DNA of 64,000 nucleotides from BNWE01 sp964369545 (GTDB lineage Bacteria; Pseudomonadota; Alphaproteobacteria; UBA3830): the NCBI GenBank assembly GCA_964369545.1, contig CAYJFA010000005.1, forward strand, positions 1 through 64,000. Reading direction: 5' to 3'. The notes below the pieces were generated by a model. It had not been told where the DNA came from and did not search any database. It saw only the letters and a program-made list of their open reading frames with translations. Of the stretch, positions 35,344 through 44,889 are shown one piece after another; positions within the stretch are counted from its first letter, which is position 1; each line of letters begins with the position of its first letter. Position numbers and translations under genes: made by a program.

Positions 35344-36852
35344 TTATTTAAACCAATGCTCTCTAGCTTTCATGATAATATCATTTGCTGTTTCTTTATT
35401 TAAATTTGGTAATATTTCTATCAATTCATCAGCACTTAAATCAGCGAGATTGTCTAAGTTTATGATATTCTTTTCAGCTAAGGACATAATCATTTCATTA
35501 GATAAAGCTTCAATCTCCAGCATTTTATTATCGATATTCATAGTTTTTATTTTGTCAGACACTTCTTTTTCTTTTTTCTTTAGATAATTATTTGCACGAG
35601 AAATAAGTTCTTCCGATAGAGCTTCATCGAAACCTTCGACCGATGAAAGATCCTCTTTGGATACACCGATTATTTCTGTAATTTCTGAAAAACCCTCTGC
35701 TACAAGCAAATGTGCTATAACCTCATCACAATCTAAAGCTTCCATAAATATTTTTGAGCGTAGATGATATTCTTGGTTACTCTTTTCAAGCGCTTCTGTT
35801 TCAGAAATAACCGTGACATTCCACCCTATTAACATAGATGCTAATCTTACGTTCTGCCCTCTTCTGCCAATTGCTAAACTAAGTTGGGTATCAGGAGCTA
35901 AAACTTCAAATTTACGGTTTTCTTCATCCATAACAACTTTAGAGATTTCCGCAGGTGCTAGAGCGTTAACTGCAAATGTTGCTGGATCGTCTGACCAAGG
36001 TACTATATCGATTTTTTCACCTTGCAATTCTTGTATAATTGCCTGTACTCTACTCCCTCGAATACCAACACATGCTCCAATTGGATCAATATTAGTATCA
36101 TAAGCGTATACTGCGATTTTTGCGCGACTACCTGGATCCCTTGCAACAGATTTTATTTCGATGATTCCATCGTAAATTTCAGGAACTTCTTGCTTAAATA
36201 ATTTTGCCAGAAATTGTGGATGCGTTCTCGACAAAAATATTTGAGGCCCTTTTGTTTCGCGGGATACGTCGGCAATGTATGCTCGAACCCTGTCTCCAAC
36301 GCGAAAATTTTCTTTTGGAATAAGTTGATCTTTTCTGATGACCGCTTCTGTTCTTCCTATATCTAAAGTTACTCCATTGAATTCAGCACGTTTTACGATA
36401 CCGCTGACTATTTCTCCGACTTTGCCTTTGAATTCATCATATTGTTTATCTCTTTCTGCTTCTCTGATCTTCTGGGTAATAATTTGGCGCCCGATTTGAG
36501 CCGCAACTCTTCCAAAGTTTACAGGAGGAAGTTTTGTTGAAAAAATATGTCCGATAACAACGCTATTGTCGATTTTTAAAGCTTCTTCTAGAGAAATTTC
36601 TGTAACTTCATTTTCTACAGTTTCGACTACTGTAACACATTTCAGTATTGATACTTCTCCAGATTTGCGGTCGATATTTACACGAATATCATGCTCGTAC
36701 CCATATTTAGATCTTGCCGCTTTTTGGATTGCTCCTTCCATTGCTTCCAAGATCTTTTCTTTTTCCAACCCCTTCTCGTGAGCAACTGAATCCGAAATTT
36801 GTAATAATTCGGGTCCATAAAAACGAGAATCAGTCCATAACGCAGTCGACAT
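35344..36852 (-). CDS. nusA: Transcription termination/antitermination factor NusA
   Basis: A 502-residue RNA polymerase cofactor. The N-terminal domain (about residues 10-130) is followed by an S1 domain with GEIVSGIVKRAEFNGVTLDIG, then two KH domains with GACVGIRGSRVQAIIQELQGEKIDIV and LAIGRRGQNVRLASMLIGW. The C-terminal acidic and helix-hairpin-helix-like repeats (residues 360-500) complete the proteobacterial form. It lies 18 bases after rimP and is co-transcribed with infB and rbfA. Confidence 0.97.
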   Translation of the reverse strand: MSTALWTDSRFYGPELLQISDSVAHEKGLEKEKILEAMEGAIQKAARSKYGYEHDIRVNIDRKSGEVSILKCVTVVETVENEVTEISLEEALKIDNSVVIGHIFSTKLPPVNFGRVAAQIGRQIITQKIREAERDKQYDEFKGKVGEIVSGIVKRAEFNGVTLDIGRTEAVIRKDQLIPKENFRVGDRVRAYIADVSRETKGPQIFLSRTHPQFLAKLFKQEVPEIYDGIIEIKSVARDPGSRAKIAVYAYDTNIDPIGACVGIRGSRVQAIIQELQGEKIDIVPWSDDPATFAVNALAPAEISKVVMDEENRKFEVLAPDTQLSLAIGRRGQNVRLASMLIGWNVTVISETEALEKSNQEYHLRSKIFMEALDCDEVIAHLLVAEGFSEITEIIGVSKEDLSSVEGFDEALSEELISRANNYLKKKEKEVSDKIKTMNIDNKMLEIEALSNEMIMSLAEKNIINLDNLADLSADELIEILPNLNKETANDIIMKAREHWFK

Positions 36853-36870
36853 ATTTTAAATATCCCTCAT

Positions 36871-37353
36871 TCATATTTTAAAAATTCTTTTAACGCTTGC
36901 CTTCTTTATATTGTTATAATTAATGCAAACTTCTACGGCTTCAGTATTGCACTCTTCCCTCAAATAGACAACCATATCATTCAATTTTTGTTCTACTTTC
37001 ACCAGAATTCCAAAAACTTTTTTCTTTCCATCAATCGAAGAATACAGTTCTAATCTTATTTCTTTTCCACAAAAACGTTCAAAATCTGTGATTGCAGAAA
37101 TAGGACGATATTCCCCTGGAGAACTTAAGTTTAAGTTATACTTCCCTTTGATAATATCTTCAACATCCAAAATCGCTGACACCAAACGACTTGCATCGGA
37201 ACAGTCATTAATGGAAACAGGCTTTCCATCTTTACGATCAATTGATATATCAACGATTGTTCTAATACCTGAAAGAATATTTACTTGAACCAAGTCATAT
37301 CCCTTGTTTTCAAGAGAATCTTTTATTGCGGCTTCTATTTGTTTATTTAACAA
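36871..37353 (-). CDS. rimP: Ribosome maturation factor RimP
   Basis: A 160-residue protein that assists 30S assembly. The N-terminal domain has DLVQVNIL and a VDISIDRKDGKPVSINDCSDASR motif, and the C-terminal SH3-like domain begins near residue 90 after LNLSSPGEYRPI. The LSSPG and D/S motifs are hallmarks of the family. It is the first gene of the nusA operon, the standard position. Confidence 0.93.
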   Translation of the reverse strand: MLNKQIEAAIKDSLENKGYDLVQVNILSGIRTIVDISIDRKDGKPVSINDCSDASRLVSAILDVEDIIKGKYNLNLSSPGEYRPISAITDFERFCGKEIRLELYSSIDGKKKVFGILVKVEQKLNDMVVYLREECNTEAVEVCINYNNIKKASVKRIFKI

Positions 37354-37495
37354 TGCGATTCCTTATTTTTATCATGCAAATTCTCTAATGAAAATACAGA
37401 AAACTTAAAAATCATGCAATGCTTTCTCTAGAAGAGCATGAAAAATTCGTATATTGTGGAATATATCGTGGTTTTTATGCGTTATTGGATAGAAA

Positions 37496-38812
37496 TTGAA
37501 AAAAATTATTATATCTATTCTTTTTTGCCTTATTTGTATTTCAGACTTATGTGCTAGATATAACATAACGGAATTTTCACTTGAAAATGGATTGCGTGTA
37601 ATTTTTCTTGAAAAAAAAACGTCTCCGATAATTTCGTTTTCTATTTGGTATGATTGTGGATCTATGTGTGACGCGACATCGAAATCCGGGGTTGCTCATT
37701 ATTTAGAGCACATGGCATTTTGCGCTGATAAGGGTGTTTTTGAGGATTTTTTAGAAGATATAGGAGCTGATAGAAATGCCTTCACTTCAACCAGAACTAT
37801 ATGTTTTTATGAAATAGTTCCAAAAGAAAATATTGAAACTGTATTTAAACATGAATCGGCGCGTTTGAAATCTATTGACATCGACAAGAATAAATTCATT
37901 TCAGAAAAGGGAGCGATTCTTGAAGAGCGCAGTATGAGATGTGATTCAAGCCCCCAAGGACAGGCTTTTGAATGTTTATCTGCGAATATTTTTAATAGAT
38001 ATCCTGGTGGTATTAGTATAATCGGGTGGAAAAATGAAATAGAATCAATAGAGCCTCAGGATCTCATGAATTTTTATAACAAATGGTTTGCTCCAAATAA
38101 TGCAACAATAATATTGGCTGGAGATATTAATATTGGTTATGTAAAAAATCTAATAGAGAAATATTTTGGGAATATAAAAGCCAAAAAATTACCTGAAAGA
38201 AATAAAAAATATGAAAAGCCAAAGTGTGTAAAAGAAATAAAATTTAGCTCTCCAAAAGTCGGTTCTTTATCAAGCGTAGATTATATTTATTTTGTTCCAT
38301 ATTCATTGAGTTCTAATTTTCGGAAAAATATAGCGCTAAAACTTGCTGTCCAAATAATTAATCAACCTAACTTTTTTGCAAAAAAAGCTTTGGAGCATTC
38401 ATTAAACAAAGCAACAAATCTAAGTTTTGAATACATAAAGGGTTATTTTCAATATGATATCTTAATCGTGAGTTTGGTATGTTCATCTGTGAATAATCGA
38501 GTAGATTCAGAAAAAATATGGAAATATCTAAAAAATAAAATGCATAGTTTAAACATAAGTAAAGCAGATTTGGATGTTGTAAAACGTCAAGAGATTATTT
38601 CGATGGCATACAAAAATGACGATATCAAAAAAATTTCAGAATATTTAGGTTGGATGCTATCTTTCGGTTATTCAATCGGTGAGATTCAATCAGTTGATGA
38701 AACAATACAATCAATTACCACAGGGGAATGTGCGGAAGCGTTGAAGGAGGTTTTGATTCCGCATGCAATCGGAGTTTTAAGGGTGGTTCCGAAAGGATAT
38801 TATCGTGACTAA
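37496..38812 (+). CDS. M16-family zinc peptidase (catalytic type)
   Basis: A 438-residue protein with a signal peptide (MKKIIISILFCLICIS...) and the inverted zinc motif HYLEH (His68, Glu71, His72) in an otherwise normal first M16 domain. The ENGLRVIFLEK opening and the EKGAILEERSM segment, which should supply the third zinc ligand, also fit. Length equals one M16B subunit (two half-domains). The start is a TTG. The gene is the first of four consecutive M16-like genes with overlaps of a few bases. Exported M16 proteases degrade peptides in the periplasm; the natural substrate is unknown. Confidence 0.88.
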   Translation: MKKIIISILFCLICISDLCARYNITEFSLENGLRVIFLEKKTSPIISFSIWYDCGSMCDATSKSGVAHYLEHMAFCADKGVFEDFLEDIGADRNAFTSTRTICFYEIVPKENIETVFKHESARLKSIDIDKNKFISEKGAILEERSMRCDSSPQGQAFECLSANIFNRYPGGISIIGWKNEIESIEPQDLMNFYNKWFAPNNATIILAGDINIGYVKNLIEKYFGNIKAKKLPERNKKYEKPKCVKEIKFSSPKVGSLSSVDYIYFVPYSLSSNFRKNIALKLAVQIINQPNFFAKKALEHSLNKATNLSFEYIKGYFQYDILIVSLVCSSVNNRVDSEKIWKYLKNKMHSLNISKADLDVVKRQEIISMAYKNDDIKKISEYLGWMLSFGYSIGEIQSVDETIQSITTGECAEALKEVLIPHAIGVLRVVPKGYYRD

Positions 38813-40157
38813 AATAATATTTTTTAGCATTTTATTATTAACTTTGTTTACAAGTTTTGAGCTTCTTTGTGTTGAGAATTTTCCGAAAAATCAGAAATAT
38901 ACGAAACCATCAACTGTAAAATCTATTGTGAGTAAAAACGGAATAAGAATTTTTCATATGAGAGATAGCAGTGCTTCGTTGGTTCATATAAAAATCGTAT
39001 TTAAAAAATCTGGAACAGCATATCAGGAAAAATCGAAATTCGGAGTTCCTGAATTTTATTCGTCAGCAGTATTTTGCGGGAGTGGACAATATACGCAAAG
39101 TGGGTTAGAACAAAAACTTTCAAATATCTCAACAAGCGTAAGTTGTGCAAGTAATTGCAACAATTTGGTGTTTTCTATAACTGTACCAACAATTGTTTTA
39201 GATGAAGCAATACCTCTTTTAGATGCTGTAATAAGCAAGCCTATTTTTGAGAAACATAAAGTAAAAGCGATACAAAATGAAATTGTATCGATGCTGCAAA
39301 ACTATGCGGCGAATCCTGATGCTGCAGCAAAAAATATATTCATTCCAGGCATGATTTTTAAATCACATGTGTATGAAGCCGGCGAATGTGGTTCATCTGA
39401 AGACTTTGCAAAATTAACTATTGAAGATCTGAAAAAATATAAAAAAAAATATGTAGTTAAAAAGAACGCAGAAGCTTGGGTTTTTGGAGACATATCAGAA
39501 GATAGGGCGATTCATCTTATAGATCAAATTTTATCCGGGATAGCCGTGGGGATCGGTTCTCAAGATACAATAAAAGATGTAACGCCGAAGCTCTCAAATG
39601 AAATAAAAAAATACTATGCGAAAGGTCCTCAAAGTACAGTAGTGTTTGCATTAAAGGGGGTAAAGCCAAATTCATTGGATCGATATGCTGCAATTGTGCT
39701 TTTAAGAATTCTCGGAGGCAGAGGGCTTTTCAAAAGTAGAATTATGTCTGTTTTGAGAACGCAGCATGGATTGATATATGGAGGTTTGGTTGGTATGGTT
39801 GATTTGGATCACGCGAATTATGCTATTGGTATTTTGAAAACAGATAACACTAAAGTTGAAAAAGTGATTTCGTGTCTTAGGTCCATCATCAAAGATTTGA
39901 AAGAAAATGGTATAACAGAATCAGAGTTAGATTTTGTAAAAAGAAACCTAAGCGGAAATTTATTAGTCGGCTTAAGAACATCAAAAAATGTGTGTGATTT
40001 TTATTTTTCCCAAATGTTGAATGGATCCGGAGTTAATGCCCTCAATGATATATTAAATGGAATAAATAATGTAACGATGGGTGATGTAAAGAAATTATCA
40101 CAAAAAATTCTTGATGAAGAAAATATTCCTATTGTTGTTATAGGCGGCGCAGAATGA
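38805..40157 (+). CDS. M16-like protein without zinc motif (probable R/Y partner subunit)
   Basis: A 450-residue exported protein with the M16 fold pattern. The position of HxxEH reads VPEFYSSAVF, so the zinc ligands are missing. The C-terminal half keeps the Arg and Tyr (LRTQHGLIYGG) typical of non-catalytic M16B partners, which help hold substrate in the chamber of the heterodimer. A signal peptide is visible at residues 1-22. The start is a GTG at 38805 inside the end of the previous gene. It most probably pairs with the catalytic protein encoded immediately upstream. Confidence 0.82.
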   Translation: MTKIIFFSILLLTLFTSFELLCVENFPKNQKYTKPSTVKSIVSKNGIRIFHMRDSSASLVHIKIVFKKSGTAYQEKSKFGVPEFYSSAVFCGSGQYTQSGLEQKLSNISTSVSCASNCNNLVFSITVPTIVLDEAIPLLDAVISKPIFEKHKVKAIQNEIVSMLQNYAANPDAAAKNIFIPGMIFKSHVYEAGECGSSEDFAKLTIEDLKKYKKKYVVKKNAEAWVFGDISEDRAIHLIDQILSGIAVGIGSQDTIKDVTPKLSNEIKKYYAKGPQSTVVFALKGVKPNSLDRYAAIVLLRILGGRGLFKSRIMSVLRTQHGLIYGGLVGMVDLDHANYAIGILKTDNTKVEKVISCLRSIIKDLKENGITESELDFVKRNLSGNLLVGLRTSKNVCDFYFSQMLNGSGVNALNDILNGINNVTMGDVKKLSQKILDEENIPIVVIGGAE

Positions 40158-41413
40158 TATTAAAAACAATCAAAAATTTAATATGTCTAATAATGTTAAT
40201 GACTTCTCAGCGTATATATTGTGATGATTCTTTTTCAGGAAAAAAAATAAAAGAATTTACCTTACGTAACGGCATCAATGTGATACTTCATGAAGATTTT
40301 CGTATGCCGGTAGTGCTGGTAGGTGTGATTTTTCACGTTGAATCCGTAGATGCGCCAATAGATAAAAGTGGTATCACTGCAATTATTGCCGCCAATCTTA
40401 TTAATAAGAAAACACACAATTCTTTTATTAAGTCTGGAATTTCCTATGAAACATCGGCATTCAGTGAATATACTGAAATTTTTGCAAAGATGAATCCTAG
40501 CAAAATCAAAGAGTTTTTTAATCAAATATGTTCTTCGTTTTCAGATATACAAATTGAAAATCTTAATGTGTATAAAAAACAGATGATTATAGAAAATAAA
40601 TTAAGCAAGTATTTTCTCAATAGCGCGTTGGTAGATAATATTTTTTCAAATATAGATTCGAAAAATATATTCAATGAATCTTCCTTACTTTCTATAAATA
40701 GCGATGATGTAATTTCTTTTTATAATGATAATTTCCAAACTTGTAAAGTTTCTATAATAGTGGTCGGATCCGTTGATTATAGAAATCTTATTAAAAATCT
40801 GAGGGCATCAATAAGCAATATTTCCGATAGAAAACAAAAAATAATCACTAAAAACAGCGATCGAAAATATAGGGATATATTACTAGAAAGCAAATATATA
40901 AGAAATTCGATAAGGTATATTTATTCGCTTCCATCATGTGAAAGTAAAAAACTTGAAGAGGTTTTTTTAAGTGTTTTGCATGATGAGGTCTTTAGGTTTT
41001 TCTGTAAAAATCACTCGCTGCTACTGTATTATAATAAGGAAAATATTTTCTCTCGTGGAGACAGTGTTTGGTTGTTTTCTTTGTTCCCTAAAAAAGATAT
41101 CTCTATCAATGAATTACAAAAATTTTATAACGTGTTTGTAAAAAAAATGATAACGATTCCACTGGAACATAAGCGTTTATCTAGAATTGCTGCTTTAAAA
41201 AAGATGGAAACGCAATTTTTAATTTCTAATTTGTTTGCTGTTTATCAAAATATAAAAAATGCATATATGAGGAAATTGGATTTAGCTTCTATTTATACAG
41301 TTTCGGACGATATAGAACAATCAGATCCGGAAATGATCAGATCTTTTGCCGGAAAATTTTTCCATAAAAATTTAGTTTCAACAGTAATAACTCGATTCAG
41401 ATCGGATAAGTAA
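40154..41413 (+). CDS. Degenerate M16-like exported protein
   Basis: A 419-residue protein with a signal peptide ending near CDD at residue 24. The beginning (EFTLRNGINVILHEDFRMPVVLVGVIF) is the first strand pair of an M16 domain. The zinc motif position reads GITAIIAANL with no His or Glu. The remainder is weakly similar to M16 and Lys/Asn-rich. It overlaps the previous gene by ATGA. It lacks the R/Y motif of the known inactive partner type, so it could be a chamber or scaffold subunit or a decaying paralogue under weak constraint. Confidence 0.72.
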   Translation: MILKTIKNLICLIMLMTSQRIYCDDSFSGKKIKEFTLRNGINVILHEDFRMPVVLVGVIFHVESVDAPIDKSGITAIIAANLINKKTHNSFIKSGISYETSAFSEYTEIFAKMNPSKIKEFFNQICSSFSDIQIENLNVYKKQMIIENKLSKYFLNSALVDNIFSNIDSKNIFNESSLLSINSDDVISFYNDNFQTCKVSIIVVGSVDYRNLIKNLRASISNISDRKQKIITKNSDRKYRDILLESKYIRNSIRYIYSLPSCESKKLEEVFLSVLHDEVFRFFCKNHSLLLYYNKENIFSRGDSVWLFSLFPKKDISINELQKFYNVFVKKMITIPLEHKRLSRIAALKKMETQFLISNLFAVYQNIKNAYMRKLDLASIYTVSDDIEQSDPEMIRSFAGKFFHKNLVSTVITRFRSDK

Positions 41414-41415
41414 TC

Positions 41416-42711
41416 ATGAAATCATCAAAAAATCTGAAAATAATTTTTACCTTAATTATAGGAATTCTAGTAATAACTTCTATTTTTTTGAAAAAAGAAA
41501 AGCAATTTATAGAAGTTTCAGAAATAACAAATGGAATTGGAATAAAAACATTGCTTATAAATGTAAAAAATGAAGATGTTATCTACGTAAAGTGTGTTTT
41601 TGAAAATTCTGGAGTTTTGCAAAACAATCTAGAAAAGCATGGTATATCGGCAGTTGTTGGATTTTTATTATTCAATAAAATTGGAAAATTTTCTACAGAA
41701 GAAACACAAGAGAAAATGGCGGATTTAGGGGTTTGTAATTTAATAGTAAATCCAAAAGGAGATAATTTTGAGATTTCATTTTGCATGATTAGAGACAAAG
41801 CAAAAGAAGCGTTGCAATTTTTATCGAGTGCTTTCACGAATCCGTCGTTTACTGAGGGAGATTTAGAAAACGCGAAAGAAATGTTTCCTGAGTTTCTGGA
41901 TATAGAGTTATCTTCTTCTAATGATTTGGTGATTGATAAAATGTTAAGTATGCTTTTTGTAAATAGTACATATGGCATGAGTAATACAGGTACTGTTAAT
42001 GCGATTTCTGGTATTACATCTAAAGATATACATTCTTTTATAAAGGAGAGGATAACAAAGAAAAATCTTAATGTTATTTTCACTGGCGATATATCAAGGT
42101 TTGACGCATGTTCGTATTTAGAATATTTATTTGGAAACATACCCAGTCAATATGAACATTTTGAATTGCAAAAGATAGAATCAATATCATTATCTAATGA
42201 CCAAGTTTTTGTAATAAACAAACCGGGAATGAAAGATATTGCTGAAATAATAGTAGGTGCAAGGGGCGATAGATTAACAAATATAGAGCGGGCTGCCGCG
42301 TATATTATTATGAAGACAATTTTTGATGAAAAAACTGGCGATTTTGTTTCCGGGGTAAGAGCAAGAAATATAGCATGTAATATAAATAATTTTTCTATCA
42401 AAAGATCTTCATCAAATGTATTTTATTTTTCAGCCTTTTTAGAGAAAAGAGATATTGCAAAATATCAAAAATATCTTGATGAAAAAATTATACAATACAA
42501 TTCCCAAATTAATTTAAAAGAATTGCAAAAAACACAAGAATACTTTATCGAAGCATCTAAAAATGGATTTTCTGATCTTTCAGATATAGATGAAAAAATT
42601 TATAACTCATCGCTGCCGTTTAATAAAGTAACTTCAAAAGTTTTCGAAAAAGTCATAAAAATGATTTTTCATAAAGAAAATATAAAGATTGTAATATGCT
42701 GTGAGGAGTAA
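41416..42711 (+). CDS. Degenerate M16-like membrane-anchored protein
   Basis: A 431-residue protein with one N-terminal membrane helix (residues 9-25) in place of a cleavable signal. Homology to M16 is recognisable from the order of segments (FENSGVLQNNLEKHGISAVVGFLLF; LSSAFTNPSFTEGDLENAKE; GNIPS), but again no HxxEH. It follows the previous gene by 2 bases. It ends only 5 bases from the convergent heat-shock gene. It may be the membrane anchor of a periplasmic M16 assembly; this is inference. Confidence 0.7.
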   Translation: MKSSKNLKIIFTLIIGILVITSIFLKKEKQFIEVSEITNGIGIKTLLINVKNEDVIYVKCVFENSGVLQNNLEKHGISAVVGFLLFNKIGKFSTEETQEKMADLGVCNLIVNPKGDNFEISFCMIRDKAKEALQFLSSAFTNPSFTEGDLENAKEMFPEFLDIELSSSNDLVIDKMLSMLFVNSTYGMSNTGTVNAISGITSKDIHSFIKERITKKNLNVIFTGDISRFDACSYLEYLFGNIPSQYEHFELQKIESISLSNDQVFVINKPGMKDIAEIIVGARGDRLTNIERAAAYIIMKTIFDEKTGDFVSGVRARNIACNINNFSIKRSSSNVFYFSAFLEKRDIAKYQKYLDEKIIQYNSQINLKELQKTQEYFIEASKNGFSDLSDIDEKIYNSSLPFNKVTSKVFEKVIKMIFHKENIKIVICCEE

Positions 42712-42716
42712 TTTAT

Positions 42717-43148
42717 TTAGGAACTTGCGGAAATATCATCTACAGTCGATGTAATTTCAATGGTTTTTATATTACTTTGATTTTTAATTCGCAATAGATT
42801 TAAATGCAGCAATCCGCTTTCAAATTCAGCGCTTTTAACTTCTACTCCGTCTGCAAGTACAAAGCTTTTTATAAATTGTCTCGCCGCAATTCCACGATAT
42901 ATATATACAGCATTTGGATCTGCTTCTTGCCGCCCTTTTATTATTAACTGATTACTATCAACCGATATATTGATATTTTCTTTTCTAAAACCAGCAAGTG
43001 CAAGCGTAATTCTAAAACCATTCTCGCCAATTTGCTCAATATTATACGGCGGATAGGAGTCATCTCCCTTTGACATTGTATCGATCAATCTCTCAAAATG
43101 ATCAAACCCAAGAAATAAAGGACTACTAAAAACAGACAGCCGCTCCAT
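42717..43148 (-). CDS. Small heat-shock protein (Hsp20, IbpA-like)
   Basis: A 143-residue holdase of the alpha-crystallin family. The middle region NIEQIGENGFRITLALAGF starts the crystallin domain and GIAARQFIKSFVLADGVEV is a signature of the IbpA branch, followed by SGLLHLNL (the G-x-L motif). The C-terminal I-x-I is represented weakly (KTIEI). I start it at the ATG at 43148, preceded by GGAG; the ATG at 43160 would place that GGAG inside the gene. A heat-shock role is expected for the family. I did not find a convincing sigma-32 promoter or RNA thermometer. Confidence 0.9.
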   Translation of the reverse strand: MERLSVFSSPLFLGFDHFERLIDTMSKGDDSYPPYNIEQIGENGFRITLALAGFRKENINISVDSNQLIIKGRQEADPNAVYIYRGIAARQFIKSFVLADGVEVKSAEFESGLLHLNLLRIKNQSNIKTIEITSTVDDISASS

Positions 43149-43349
43149 AATATTCTCCATCTACTATACGATTTTCAAGTTCTGCCTAACACATCATTAC
43201 ATATATTATACAATAAAAACTGAAAAGATCAAAAATGGGGGAGTTAGTGGATTGCTGATGATTAAATATTTATTCTACATGTTTATTCCTTTTTAAAGGT
43301 TTTTTTAGTAAAAATTGAGAAGATTAAACGATAAATCTCGAGTGTTTTT

Positions 43350-44072
43350 ATGAAACTTCTTAAGTTTTTTGATTTTAAACGAAAAAAAATAGGAGCAATT
43401 TTAATTGAATTTGCTTTTGCGGTTCCTATTTTATCAGGAGCGTTATTTTTTATGACAGATGCGCCAAGATATTATTATATAAAATCAAAAATGAGGAGCT
43501 CTGTGCATTTTGCTGCGAATCTGATCCAAAATATATCTCAGTTTAAAAAAAATAAGAAAATAACATGCGCGGATTTATCTAATATATTTTGCGCATCATT
43601 TATTAATCAGTATAGTGGTGTGCAACTATATGCTGTAGGAGGAAATGTGTATCCGCTAGGACATTCTTTTTCTGCATACGTTTATTATGTGGAGTGTTAT
43701 GAGACTAATAAAGCAAGAGTTGTTTGGGCTTGGCATAACACAAATGTTGCTGAAACTCCAGCACAATGTACAAGTGAGTTTTTATCAACAAATCATGAAA
43801 ATTCTATGGTGAAATATGTTAGTGATCAAACAAGTCCTGACGCTATATATAAAAATGGCGAGGATAAATTAACTATGGTAAAGGGAGATGCCAAAATAAT
43901 AATAGAGCTATCTCTCATTCCTAAAAGGGTTTCTGAAAAGGAAACAGCTCAAAAAAGCTTTGGTTTTATTATGATGCCTATTAGGCCTTCAGTGGGTGAA
44001 TCATATTTTAGTACGGTTACAATTATTACACCAAAGCCAGGTTTATTTGATGAAATTCCGCCAGCCAGTTAG
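43350..44072 (+). CDS. TadE/TadG-like pilus assembly protein
   Basis: A 240-residue protein with the TadE-type N-terminus: a short basic segment, then GAILIEFAFAVPILSGALFFM with the conserved Glu at the start of the hydrophobic helix, as in prepilin-like TadE. The rest is a beta-rich extracellular region with Cys residues (43570-43770), probably forming disulphides. No Tad secretion genes are in the window. It may be a minor pseudopilin whose machinery lies elsewhere, or a remnant of a lost pilus. It stands alone between the small heat-shock gene and a tiny conserved gene. Confidence 0.65.
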   Translation: MKLLKFFDFKRKKIGAILIEFAFAVPILSGALFFMTDAPRYYYIKSKMRSSVHFAANLIQNISQFKKNKKITCADLSNIFCASFINQYSGVQLYAVGGNVYPLGHSFSAYVYYVECYETNKARVVWAWHNTNVAETPAQCTSEFLSTNHENSMVKYVSDQTSPDAIYKNGEDKLTMVKGDAKIIIELSLIPKRVSEKETAQKSFGFIMMPIRPSVGESYFSTVTIITPKPGLFDEIPPAS

Positions 44073-44141
44073 CTTTAAAGAATTGATAAAAACGTTAATT
44101 TGATTTGTTTTTAACAGAAATAATGCTGACGAGCTTGTTTC

Positions 44142-44339
44142 CTATGCAAATGTGGAAGTCATAATTTTATCTGCGATGATATTAGCTTTATTATGAGTTT
44201 TTCTTGATGCAATAAGTTCATTACGGCAAAGTTTTAATTTTCTTACTTCTCGTATATCGTCTTTATCTTGTACTAGGATTGCGCTTAATTTTATTTCAAC
44301 TAAATCGATCAAAATATCTAAAGATTGTTTTGATAACAT
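44142..44339 (-). CDS. Small conserved alphaproteobacterial-type protein
   Basis: A 65-residue all-helical protein with LDILIDLVEIKLSAILVQDKDD and REVRKLKLCRNELI. I have the impression of similar small proteins in other Alphaproteobacteria, often described only as hypothetical, but cannot verify it here. It has no signal peptide and is probably cytosolic. It is divergent from ruvX, with about 60 bases between them. The function is unknown. Confidence 0.55.
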   Translation of the reverse strand: MLSKQSLDILIDLVEIKLSAILVQDKDDIREVRKLKLCRNELIASRKTHNKANIIADKIMTSTFA

Positions 44340-44401
44340 GTTATAACCTACATTGAGCCAGTATCATTATAGGGTTTTGTTATGAATAAAGAGTTAATTA
44401 T

Positions 44402-44887
44402 ATGGTTTTTTTTATAAAAAACTTAACTGATATCAATGTGGCTAATTTAGCTAAGAATGGATTTGTTATTGTTGGGCTTGATATAGGTGATAAAACCATC
44501 GGAATCGCTATTTCGGATCGAAGAATAAAAATCGCAAGTGGCTTAAGTGTAATGAATCGAAAAAATACAAGGTCTGATTATGAACATCTCGTTAGCAGTA
44601 TAAATTCATATAATCCAGGATTGGTTGTTTTTGGATGGCCGATTCAGATGAATGGAATCCCAAGTACACAATGTGAAAAGGTGTTGAAGTTTGTGCAAGA
44701 ATTATCAGAATATATAGAAATTGATTTTGTAAAATGGGACGAGCGTTTTTCAACAAAAGTTATTGATAATATAATGATAGAAGCGGATTTATCGCGTAGA
44801 CGTCGAAAACAAGTTATCGACAAAACCGCTGCTGTTTATATTCTTCAAGGCGCTATAGATTTTTTGAATAGATCTAATAATTTATGA
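44402..44887 (+). CDS. ruvX: Putative Holliday junction resolvase / 16S rRNA maturation nuclease RuvX (YqgF)
   Basis: A 161-residue RNase H-like protein. The first catalytic Asp is in VGLDIGDKTIGIAISD near residue 27. The second acidic site appears in VFGWPIQMNG, and KWDERFSTKV with an RRRKQVIDKTAAVYILQ tail completes the family pattern. It is linked to rRNA 5-prime processing in E. coli and to junction resolution by fold. The N-terminal 17 residues before the core strand are longer than usual; a later start is possible. It converges on gap with a 2-base gap. Confidence 0.88.
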   Translation: MVFFIKNLTDINVANLAKNGFVIVGLDIGDKTIGIAISDRRIKIASGLSVMNRKNTRSDYEHLVSSINSYNPGLVVFGWPIQMNGIPSTQCEKVLKFVQELSEYIEIDFVKWDERFSTKVIDNIMIEADLSRRRRKQVIDKTAAVYILQGAIDFLNRSNNL

Positions 44888-44889
44888 GA

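Noticed and set aside
33770..36781. Open frames on the plus strand opposite infB and nusA (for example 33770-34057, 34490-34786, 35813-36103)
   Set aside because: They are antisense to strongly conserved coding sequence, lack ribosome sites and have Ser/Ile-rich translations typical of shadow frames.
43161..43200. Sigma-32 promoter or ROSE-type RNA thermometer upstream of the small heat-shock gene
   Set aside because: A CTTGAAAA sequence is present but too close to the start codon, and no matching -10 or Shine-Dalgarno-pairing hairpin was evident.
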